Source of the DNA: Mya arenaria | Lineage: Eukaryota; Mollusca; Bivalvia; Myida; Myidae | Direction: 5' to 3' | Length of the DNA: 64,000 nucleotides | Assembly (NCBI RefSeq): GCF_026914265.1 | Contig: NC_069133.1 | Location: 10,547,937-10,611,936, forward strand | Shown here: piece by piece, positions 46,176 through 57,246 of the stretch | How the letters are laid out: each line of letters begins with the position of its first letter | Position numbering within the stretch: position 1 is the stretch's first letter | Program-made: the position numbers and the translations under genes | Notes under the pieces: generated by a model | Told to the model about the DNA's origin: nothing | Seen by the model: the letters and a program-made list of their open reading frames with translations, nothing else | The model's database searches: none

Positions 46176-47079
46176 AACTGACAATACAGGGTTATTGAAG
46201 TGTTTTTCATTGTTACATGCAAATTCATTGGAAGAAGAGTTGTCTCCCCGGCTTCATGCAGTGTCATTTAAATGAGGTATTGTTAGTCATTTTTCCCCAA
46301 GGTATTTATCACGGAGTGTAAAGGAAGGAAGTGTCGTGGTTGCCGATGATGGCACAACATGAACGGACTAAGGTCAACATTAATGACTTTCAAGTATCAA
46401 CCAGTCGCTTTGCAAGAAATGAAATATTAATGAAAGCATTATCTTTAAAATATCTGAGGTCACGGTTACATTATTATTTTATAGCACAGAGATTCTTGAA
46501 AACTAAAAAATAATATAACTTGAACAATTTAAGAAAACGTTTAAAGGAACTTGCATTTTTGGCCTCTTCGATTCGCTGGTGCGTGGATGTCGCGAAAAGA
46601 AGACATGAAGACAATTATATTGTCTGCAACAGAAGAAGCCGCGACAATGAATGGCGGGGTGGCTCTTAAGAGGGCAGCCTTTCATTCTTTACAAAATGTT
46701 AGCATGGCGGAACCATCTAGATATCATTAAAAGCGGTTTCCACCAAATAAATGTGATGTTCTGAACGAGAGGTGCAAGTAAAAAGGTTTCGCCACCTTTA
46801 ACATCAAATCCTGGATACGCCCCAGAACTTGCGTTTAAGTCATCATTTTATTGGAACTAAATTGAAATGATTTCCCATGCATAAATTCTTGCTGAGAGCA
46901 CACACATGATTCAAAGAAATAACACTCACAATTCAAATATAAGGCATCAACTGAATTGTCAACAACACGTAGCTCTTTGGCAAAGTCTGTCACAATCTAC
47001 CTGTAAGCTGTGCTCAGTTTGGATCGCCTACTGCTCGATATTGTTTGTGGTGGTTTTAGTAGTTTAAACTCCGTGTCCC

Positions 47080-47355
47080 GGCGTGAGCACATTAAAGGGT
47101 CCCAGAGTGACAGTTCAAACACCGCACACCTATCCTGGACAGACTATCAGGCGGTTAACCAGTATAAGGTGCCTTCACCTCTGCAAGGAACTGACAACTT
47201 ATGTACATGCCAGGGGCAGTGGTACAGTGCGAATGGTCGTAGAAAGGATTCCATAACCTTATCACAACAGAAGTGACCTGGTCCGCCCGGGAATCGAACC
47301 CGGGTTGTCCGATTCACAGTCCAACGCTCTACCGATTGAGCTAACCGGGCGGACC
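47080..47355 (-). repeat. tRNA-derived SINE with conserved body
   Basis: The head (47355-47280 on minus) begins GGTCCGCCCGGTTAGCTCAA, has anticodon-loop CTGTGAA and a B box CGGGTTCGATTCCCGG, and ends CCGGGCGGACC. Five extra bases between acceptor and D arm, and an 11-bp terminal stem, set it apart from a standard tRNA. The body follows with CACTTCTGTTGTGATAAGG, CCTTTCTACGACCATTCGCA, ACCACTGCCCCTGGCATGTA and GTGTTTGAACTGTCACTCTG. I recognise this order as a widespread, strongly conserved mollusc SINE, though I do not assign a family name. Confidence 0.8.
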
Positions 47356-47641
47356 GATCTTGTTCATCGCCCCATCACAAGGTTAAATACGGGAAAATGA
47401 CAATCATACATCGACTATCTGTATTGAATCTTTGGAGTACAGCATTTTTCTAAACTCGCTAAAGCGCGTTGTGACACGGGGACTAAGACAACAAGGGGGA
47501 TACACTACCAAAACCTTCATTTCAATTAAAAGACAGAACCATAATGCAGCTCGGTGGACAATCAGGCCTTCTTAACAGGGGGTCCAACGTGAAATGTGTT
47601 CGTCGAATTTTAAGTGAGGGAAATTGTGTGAAGCCGAATAA

Positions 47642-47692
47642 AATGGCGGCGTTGAAAGGAATTTCGGTGTTTCAAGGATGTATTTTCACTTG
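47642..47692 (+). CDS. Candidate first coding exon, function unknown
   Basis: The sequence AATAAAATGGCGGCGTTG opens a short frame, MAALKGISVFQGCIFT, that runs straight into a perfect donor (TTG|GTAAGTAAG). An upstream in-frame ATG at about 47542 would lengthen it. Start context and donor fit a genuine 5' exon, but no downstream exon with matching phase was identified. I do not recognise the peptide. Confidence 0.25.
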
Positions 47693-48075
47693 GTAAGTAA
47701 GTTATATCACCTTTCTCGCAATATAAATACGCCTACCCGGAGACCACACGTGTAAGCGTCTCTCGGTTTTTCAACCTATGTTTCTAGAGGCCTTTACAAA
47801 AAAGTTATTGAATGTATAAGCTGAACGATTGATTGTTTACAGAGTGTAAATAGAAAATTGCGTGACTTGAAACTGTGTTTTCGGCCCAAGTTAACCATTC
47901 TTGTACCTGTTTTAGCTATTTGTTATTGAATATTTGCATTATTTATCTTTTCGACCGCTACTGCACTTACATGGTTATTATACGGCCGATTTTTTCATGT
48001 TTAAACACCTTTTAGTTGTTGGGCGACGAAGTTTTATGCAGATTTTGTGTGAAGCAGAATCAGAATAAACGTGCT

Positions 48076-48424
48076 TTAAAGCTGCATTTTAACAGATTAA
48101 AAGGTTTGACAACTTTTTAATTTAAGTCCTGGAACGAGCCATTTTTGCGAAAATCAATGGAAACCCGCTATATAAGACTGCCGACAAAAAAATTATATTT
48201 AAATTCAAAAATTTATGTTTTATGCATTTTTTTTAAATCGTTAGTAACGGTTTAAGCTATAAAACATTATTATTTTAACGGAAATATGAAAATCTGCGAT
48301 CTGATCTTTGATTAACAAACTTTTAATATCAGTTTACTATGACTAACGCAAATAATTGTTCTTACCAAGACAAAAAATAATAAAAAAGTTGTAAAAACGG
48401 AATATCTGTGTGAGTGCAACATTA
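48076..48424. mobile_element. MITE with TAAAGCTGCA ends, copy 2
   Basis: This is a diverged copy of 43246-43608 in the same orientation. It shares TAAAGCTGCATTTTAACAGA, CGAGCCATTTTTGCGAAAAT, CGTTAGTAACGGTTTAAGC and the GACAAAAAATAATAAAAAAG stretch. Its right end is decayed. Confidence 0.75.
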
Positions 48425-50637
48425 ATAGCGTTCTTAAGACACATTTTAATATTATTAATAAAAGAAAATGTGGTACCCGATAAGAACATACCACGTGTTT
48501 TTAATGCAAAATTACACACCAGATACACCTGTGTACTATTTTAGCAAGATTGTATACTCTAAAATTCACCATTTTACACTGACCGAAGATAAATTTATCG
48601 TATGGGAAGACCCCACAGCCTCTTTTAATTCATAGACGATGTTGATGGTAAAAACACTTCACTGCGGTCAATAACGCGTTCACTGAAATACGTGTACCAA
48701 TGTTAAGGTAGTCTTAAAGGATTAAGATAAAATCGTTGAGTGGGTTATACATTTGCGTGAAATTCCACTATCTATAATCCTGCATTGATAAGAATACCAT
48801 ATACGCTTAACAAATTATTTTAGACCAGGTTAGACAACATAAATATTAGTACATTTCAGTGAAAGTAAGTCATTGTGCTTTATTATTATATCATAACATT
48901 TATTTCATACATATATTTTGTTATTTAGCGTTGTACCCAAAGATCCATTGCAAGACAACTGCCGGGGTTGGTGGGGTTGGGTATGGGTATGGGTAGACTT
49001 AAACTGCTTTAAAACGTATTTTCGTTGGTAAGATAAAATTAGACTGATAATATTGCATTCATTGTATTTGCCGTATTGCGGGACGTTCGTGTCACATCAA
49101 GAGTTCTTACATTTATTTACCGAGAAATAATTTGGTTTCCGAGTTCATATAGATGAATTGCTGGAATACTATACAAGTAATTTTGCATTTAACAAAAATA
49201 CACGGTACGTTCAAATTTCCTTTTCTTATAATTATTAACATGTGTTAAAGCTCATGTCTTAATTAAACTTTTATTAACGCATGTATATTCTGATTCTGAT
49301 TCGGCGAACACATAAACAAGGCCTGTCTTTTTCGGGAGTGTCGTTTTTTCTAGTTTCAGGAACAACCGAAGGTCAAGTTCGCTTTCTAGAAATTTGTTAT
49401 GATAGTGTCTTTTTTGCCACCCATTTTAAACATGTATGTAAATAACGTTCACTATATTGTAACTCTTTGTGTGTTTTCTTCTCTTTTATGAGATTTTTTT
49501 CTCTCATGTTTGTACTATAGTTCAATGAATGCATAGTTCTTTGACCAGTTTGATCGTACCTGGCAGGAGTAAAAACTGTTAGTCCGGCTGGATATAATAT
49601 CGTTTTTGCGTACCTTTTAAGTTATTTTTTCTCACTTTTTGAAATGCACGTGTTGGATTCGTGTTCTCATTTTGCTTACCACTAAGTTTTAAGGAACGAA
49701 TTGCGGGATTGATGTCATTATGGGGGTATGAACGCAGTTGGACTGCTTAATGTGTGTAGAGTCCGAAGTTCATTATTTCATTTAAGAAACCTTACATAAA
49801 ATTCTTCTCACCCATTTTTAAATAGACAACCCAATCTTAACCAAAAACAGTTTATCAAATTACGCCACTTAAACGCTGGAAAAAATCATCACTTCAAAAC
49901 ACTTTTAAACGTAATTGAAACACACTAATGATAATACTTTTAACATATCATAAATTAAAACTTTCTTACATGTTGATTCTGAATTTTCGGGACCTGTCGA
50001 CACATTACAAACACTAACAAGATACACAACTTTCAAATTACAGGTATATCGATACTCGATGATTCACGATTCGAACATATGCGAAGATGTTGCGTTCATC
50101 GGACAATATTCACAATTGCCGAAAGGCTGTTCATTTAAGGAATGAAAGTTGAGATGTATAATATATAGTTCATCATCTCTGTATCAAATGCGACGTGTCT
50201 AGCCATTCAACTGATGATTCATCCTATCATTTACAGTGAAACTCAAATTATTGCAATTAGTTTACCTGTGCATGTATATGTTTTTTTTTTTTACTTTTAT
50301 TCGTTTACCGAATTAATGTTGGCAGCAAGTTTTATTTAAACTTTGCTGAAATTGTGGTATATACATAAACATAAAAAACAACAGCTGACAGATGCTCATC
50401 TGAACAGCATGCTAGTAAATCAAAGCCTAAATTCATTCAATTTTTGTAAGTGTTATGAAAGCTTTTCGGCAAAATAAAAGATTCTCTGTCATGCGTTTTA
50501 GATAATTGATGACAAAGAGCTCTGATTGAACTTCGATGGTGTTTTATCATTGTAACAAGCAATTTGTTTGCATTTCAATTTGGATTTATTTCTCTATTAA
50601 ACGTGAACGAGTGCCTTTAACTTGCCGTGTACATATA
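48425..50637. other. Intergenic region, nothing recognised
   Basis: AT-rich sequence with only short, unsupported open frames. Confidence 0.45.
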
Positions 50638-51104
50638 CGCGTGTGTATACCACGTGGAAATTACGTCATAAATGCTGCGTCGGAAGGCAACATTTTGTTT
50701 CGAATGATGACTTAAACTAATATAACATTTCTTTTTCTTCACCATTTTAAATAAGACAAAGGGAAGTCTATGCTGTTTAAAGAGCCCCGCCTTTATTTTA
50801 TTGCCGGGGCTTGATTAGGTTATTATGTTCATCAAACACTTCAACAAACCTGTTTCAAAATAATGATTTGACATTGATCCATTAGGCTGCTGTTTTGTGA
50901 AAAGGTTTGTCGAATTGTTTTATGAAACTAAACACTCAATAATCGAAGGCGGGGCTCTGTAAACGGCATAAACTGCCCTTTGTTTTATTTGAAATGGTTA
51001 AGTAATAGTAGAGTTACTTTAGTTCAAAGTCATCATTTGAAGCAAAATATTGCCTTCAAACGAAGCATTTATGACGTTATTTATCACGTGGAATACACCC
51101 ACTG
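50638..51104. mobile_element. CAGTG foldback MITE, copy 5
   Basis: The left end reads GTGTGTATACCACGTGGAAA, with the terminal CAGT mutated. The right end is TTATCACGTGGAATACACCCACTG. Internal blocks match copies 2 and 4. It lies about 1.2 kb upstream of the secreted-protein gene. Confidence 0.8.
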
Positions 51105-51520
51105 AATGTGAAAATCTTCACTCGTTTCACACACTATCCTAAACGAGGAAGATACAAGAAAATAATATATGTATTTATCTTATGAAAGAAAATCTGATCG
51201 TTTGTGGTTAAATGTACATGGGGGAATATTTATCATCAGGAGGGACCTGTGTAATTAAACACATCATTTAATATATTCGTTTAAATTACATTTATTTATA
51301 ACGTCGTGGTGTTAAGACATGCAATAAAACACCAATTAATTGCTTTGACAGTCTTTGTACAGTTTTTTTCTGCCGTTTTAAAATGGGCATGTATCTGCAA
51401 TGAAACATATGTTGTTGTAAAAACAGCAGTGAATAATAGGACTTAAATAGAAGGATTTGTTATCTGAAGGTATTACTTTACTTTCTTACTTTGTTAAACA
51501 AGAATAACAGTAATACAATC
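51105..51520. other. Spacer upstream of the trinucleotide tract
   Basis: AT-rich sequence with no feature seen. Confidence 0.4.
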
Positions 51521-51536
51521 ACTACTACTACGACTG

Positions 51537-51599
<63 letters not shown>

Positions 51600-51670
51600 T
51601 TACTACTGCTACTGCCACTGCTACTGCTACTGCTACTGCTATTGCTGCTGCTGCTGCTGCTGCTGTGCTG

Positions 51671-51702
<32 letters not shown>

Positions 51703-51757
51703 GCTACCACTACCACTACCACCACCACCACCACCACCACCACCACCACCACCACCA

Positions 51758-51792
<35 letters not shown>

Positions 51793-51802
51793 GCCACTAC
51801 CA

Positions 51803-51851
<49 letters not shown>

Positions 51852-52008
51852 CACTACCACTACTACTACTGCTACTGCTACTGCTATTACCACTTCTACT
51901 ACTACTACTACTACTACTGGTACTGCTACTGCTACTGCCTCTGTCGCTGCCACTCCTGCCACCACCACCACCACCACCACCACCACCAAAACCACCACCA
52001 CCACCTAA

Positions 52009-52050
<42 letters not shown>

Positions 52051-52075
52051 GCTACTGCTACTGCTACTGCTACTG

Positions 52076-52110
<35 letters not shown>

Positions 52111-52127
52111 ACTACTACTACTACTAC

Positions 52128-52160
<33 letters not shown>

Positions 52161-52166
52161 CAACAC

Positions 52167-52216
<50 letters not shown>

Positions 52217-52320
52217 TTAATAATAAAATTAATAAAATTAATGATATTACTAATTACAATAATAATGATAAAAATTATATTGATGGTGATAACAATTATT
52301 ATAATGATGATGATGATAGT
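51521..52320. repeat. Composite trinucleotide microsatellite, about 800 bp
   Basis: Blocks of ACT, GCT, ACC, CTG and AAT triplets follow one another with little interruption, ending in TAA/GAT-rich repeats. Open frames such as poly-Leu or poly-Val are products of the period and not genes. The tract stops just before the acceptor (TATTTTCAG, 52327-52335) of the exon carrying the start codon of the secreted-protein gene. Confidence 0.95.
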
Positions 52321-52356
52321 GGTTTATATTTTCAGGTCGGCTTGACACGGTGCGAA

Positions 52357-55300
52357 ATGAGATCTCTGGAACTTGTGTTTGTTGCTATGGCAACTATCGT
52401 GCACGTAGCAACAGCTGACCATCCAGTACAGACGAACCCAGCAACAGATGTCCAGCCGCAAGGTAATGACATTGACAATGACTAACAACCATTGCCTATT
52501 AAGCCACCAGTCCATTGCAATATACATTAATATACGTACAAGTATTTAGCTTTGTATACTTCATTTGGTTTTATAGCAATTAATCAGAAGATTTAATAGT
52601 GATATAGATAATGCTACCATATTTTCATTTGTCTTTTCGGCTTTCCCTTTATTACACGGACTCAATCATATTTAAAGAGTCCGATTTAAAGGGACTGTAC
52701 ACCAGATTGGCATCAATTTTTTTGTTTTGTAACGATCATCAGGACAGTTATTTAATCAATTGTTTTACTCTTTGATATCATTATTGTAAAAACAACAACA
52801 CCAACATGTACAAAAAAATCGATTCAGTGACGGGGTTTGAACGGTGTCGCCAAAATTGCAGTACAATGACAATAGTGTATCCACTGTGCTACGAAAGCTT
52901 ACCCGAAAGCGTTGGAAGATTTAAGCTATATACCTAACTTGGTAATATCACGTGATAACATCGACTAGCCAATCACGCATAAGGAATGAATTCTACTAGG
53001 TAGACATACTTAGAAATCTTTTTTTAATGGAAAAATACGAAAAAACTGCGAAAATTAAATTAATTGTAAACGATGTGGTACTTCAGTTAGTAAGTTTCAA
53101 TGCATTGTACACATCGATACCAATTTTATGTCAGTTTACGACAATTTCCTTTTTTTTTCGCTATTTCATCATACGGAGTACAACCCCTTTCAAAAATAAT
53201 GTATCTGAAATGTGAAAGAAATGCTTGTAACACTGTTAAAAGAAAAGCACAGCTTCAGAAAAGAGCTTTATTGTTATCATAGATCTAAAATGTCTATTTT
53301 TGTCAAAAGGCTTAGTAAAGCGATAAGTTAAGGGCTAGAAAAATGGTTCAAATGAGTATATTATTCCAGTTGATGATTGGTGTTTGTCCATAAAACAAAT
53401 AAAATAAATCAATTAAAATAATGTTTGAACAGAGCATTACCACTTTGATATATGCGAACGAGTCCCTTTATATGCAGAATGCAAAAAGTTCAAAGTTTAT
53501 TGGCAAAAAGGAGCATGCCTATGGTAATTTCAGACAGAGTCATGGCAACATAAATGTACATCATATAAACACAAATAACACAGAATGTACTTTGTAGAGT
53601 GTCATATAATAAGAGTATTGAACACATAGTTAGTATTTTAGAAACAATCAAATTTCGAGGGCAGTTTTTCTTAATTTAATAACAGCTTTAATATATCTTT
53701 CTACATTTAACAATTGTCTCTTTGAGGTGGATAATAGGAAATATTGTAACACAATTATCTATAGAACATTTAACAATTGTCTCTTTGAGGTGGATAATAG
53801 GAAAGATTGTAACGTATCTACAGAACATTTAACAATTGCCTCTTTGAGGTGGATACTAGGAAAGATTGTAATGTATCTACAAAACATTTAACAATTGTCT
53901 CTTTGATGTGGTTGTTAAAACATTGTATCATATATCTACAGAAGGTCATGATGTAAACACTTTTGTATCTGCCAGTTTGTAGGAAGCAAAAGGTTTGTAG
54001 GAAGTAAATTGTTGAAAAAATGATTAATGAACAATTAGCATACATAAATGTCATTATCAATGCAAAAAAGGAGTACATTATATTTTTAAGTTAACTTTGC
54101 TAACAGTATAATTCATGAAAGAACATAACGTTAAAAACGTAATGAATTCTGGATTTGAATTCTAAACACTTTTAAATGACAATATAGTTGGTGCTTTATA
54201 ATTTCATTTATCAAAGAAACCTCTTCCTTCGTTACTTAAATAACTAAATGAAATTCTTCACCAACATGCTCATTATCACAAAGATGGCATTTTCTGTAAT
54301 TGTGGATAATATTTCGCCAACTACCTACTACTTCTAGTTTTATAGTCTTATATTGTTTATAATACCTTGCATACTTTAAGTGTTTATTCAATAATGAAAT
54401 ATACTTATTGCCAAAAGTCGTGTCCGGTATGGGTTTCATTTGTGCCTTGCAAATCCTCAATGCCAATTTTCAACACATTACTGTACCGGCAGTACTGGCT
54501 CAAATTCCAAAATTCTTTTTTCATTGAATGCATATTAATGTCCTTTTTCCATCGATACCAAGTTTATGAGTGTGCGATATAAAACAAAACAGATATTGTA
54601 GTTTTTGCAGACCGGACAAGACTTTTTTTTTCCATTAGTATATGTTTAAACCAACTACATACTTTGACTGGCAACTAGTTTTTTTTCTTATGCTGATAGT
54701 ATTATTTAACCGTTCAGGCGGTGTATTCAAAACATTTTTAAGCAATCCATTATTCACACATTTATCTAAAGAGTTGAGAGAAGTATAACATTCGTTCAAA
54801 AACAAATCAGACAGTTTAAGGGAGATTTTGTACGACTGAAATAACTGCCAGAACTCATAGAAGTACTGACTGAAGTCGTGCCTGGACTGATCGGTGATAT
54901 TGAGTCACTAAGGCAATTAACAATTATCATGAAAACAAGAATAATATGCCTTATGTTGCGTTGCCAGGGTGCACCACGTTGATGTTCGAGGGAAAAGGTG
55001 ATTTCCGGGTGCAGCGGAAGATCTACACCGCGCAGACAGCGGAACATTACATCTTCTCTCTGAGACTGCTGAAGAGGACTTCCTTCTATAAGTGTGAACC
55101 GAGTGATACAAGGTCTGTATAGCAGTAGTTCTAATGAACTTAGAGCAAAGCGTTAGGTTATCAATCTGTAAGTCTTATTTTTTTTACATTTACTTACAAG
55201 CTAGACCACTTACATGTTCATGTTGAAAAAGGTTTTTGTCTGGCATCCGAGCTAATGTCCATCTTCAAGCAAAAATATAACACGCGAAATCGTAAAAAAA

Positions 55301-57205
55301 TATCATGCAAACTTTCCAAGCGCAAGTTTCTTTGATAATCCTTAACCTAGTACATCCATTGGAGTAAGGCTTTTATTACATTCTCAGTTTGACTGTTATG
55401 TAAGGTTAAATAATTTTCTTAGATTTCCTTGATAAGCATACCTAGTTTTTTATATAAAGTATGTAAGCACTATGCTGTTGTGAAGTTTTGTGCTGTTCTT
55501 CCATGTTTCTTGTTTGTGATTTTATGTTCTATGTCTTTGGCGTTCACCCAGTGCCAATAAACCGGGTTTATGTTTAAACTTTTTGCTACTGAGCTTATTT
55601 CTGTAGCTTTTCGCTTAAATATTGAGTGAAGAATTAGAAGAAAGCTCGTTTCCTTGGTTAGAAAAATACACATTAGGTTCACCTATAAATATAATCAATA
55701 ATTTGAAGTTATGAGCTCGAGAAATGGAGTTTTTGGCCAATTTGGTAATTCAGATTCGGATAGTGAAACTTACAAGACGTAGAAAACATTTCATGGATTA
55801 TATAGATACATATTTATGCGTTTATATGTGTTTATATGCGTTTATGTGTTTATAATATTTGCCAATATTTCTGTTCTATAAAACAAAATCAGGTTGAAGT
55901 AATTAACACAACCTTTCAATTTGTTAACGATTAATGAATATCTGTGCGTGTTTTTATTTCATTGACAATTATTTTGTATGTATAATTTGTTATTAAACAA
56001 TTGATGACCCAGTTGACTTAAACAATGAATATATATTGTGTAATTTTCATACTTCTCAGGATCATTCGAAATGAGAGAATGAAGAAAGTTAGGAATATAT
56101 GGTTCAGTATATTGGACTTAAATTAAAATGTGAAACTGTGTCAATCCCTTGTTGTATCGCCTGTATCAACTATGCATTTGTTTTGTGACACAATGTACAA
56201 ACATCAAAGGACAAAGGTAATGACAAAAAGTGCATACACAATAAGCAGAGACATTCAACCCTAATCAAAATAAATAATAGCCTTATTATTATAATCATCA
56301 TTAATATATTTTTTTATTTTTATTTTTTTCAAATTTTATTCAACACAAAACAACAATGTTATAATACATGAAATGCACTTAATCTTTAAATGATGCAGAA
56401 ATATTCGGCAAAACTATTCAAACATCTATTTGTGACTCTATGCTTTTTATAGTATGAGAATAGAATGACAAATTCATTTTTAAAGATATGCATAATATCG
56501 ACATGTTCTCGTCTACGATTGCTGATGAAATATGTTTTATATATACTATAACCTAGAGTGGCGAATATTAGGTTTAAATAAAAATTTAAAACTAGGTTGA
56601 AACACATTTATTGGTTAATAGCTTTCCCGAATGGTACATTTCAAATAGAATCAAAGGGAGTAATTTCCTAAAAGCAGCGCGTTAAATGTACTGACTAATA
56701 TGTGCGCAATCTTGAGCAGAAAGGAATATTGGTCCGGTGGCAATAACAAGATTAGGCGCGACGGTCGGTCTGAAAACCAGAAACACACACATGTTGTTGT
56801 TTTTGTTACGCATCACATATTCCACACTGAATTAACTCAGCTTAGTGTTGCAATGATAAAAACAGGTTATTTTGTATTAAACGCTGTTCCCTTGCAGGTA
56901 CGGTATATCGGATGACGGTCACTCGTGGTGGGTAGACAGAGGCTGTGAGGCGATCTTTGAGGTGGTCGAATGTCCCAACAACGGTGCCCAGCCCCCTCCC
57001 GGTAGAAGTTTTATATTCGATCATATATATTATCATATATATTATCAATAATCCACGTGATTGTATCATTGCTATTAATCAACCTGTTTTTATTACAAAT
57101 TATGGTTATCAATTACGTAATATATACTGCAGAAACAAACTTAGTCACCAATTATGTGCTATGATCATCTTGTGTTGCAACAATAAAAAGCCATATGCAA
57201 ACGGA

Positions 57206-57246
<41 letters not shown>

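Noticed and set aside
46587..46730. A 47-codon + strand frame beginning MSRKEDMKTIILSATEEAAT
   Set aside because: It is short, with no recognised motif, no splice signals and no neighbours. It was kept out as a gene for lack of support.
47281..47354. A functional tRNA-His (GTG anticodon)
   Set aside because: The spacing between acceptor and D arm is wrong, the anticodon stem has a mismatch, and a known-type SINE body follows directly.
51491..52345. 284-codon frame of poly-Thr/Leu/Pro/Ile
   Set aside because: It is a translation of a trinucleotide microsatellite with no non-repetitive coding sequence.
54796..55111. Minus-strand frames over the second exon of the secreted-protein gene
   Set aside because: They are shadows of the plus-strand exon 54968-55112, which has proper splice borders and matching phase.
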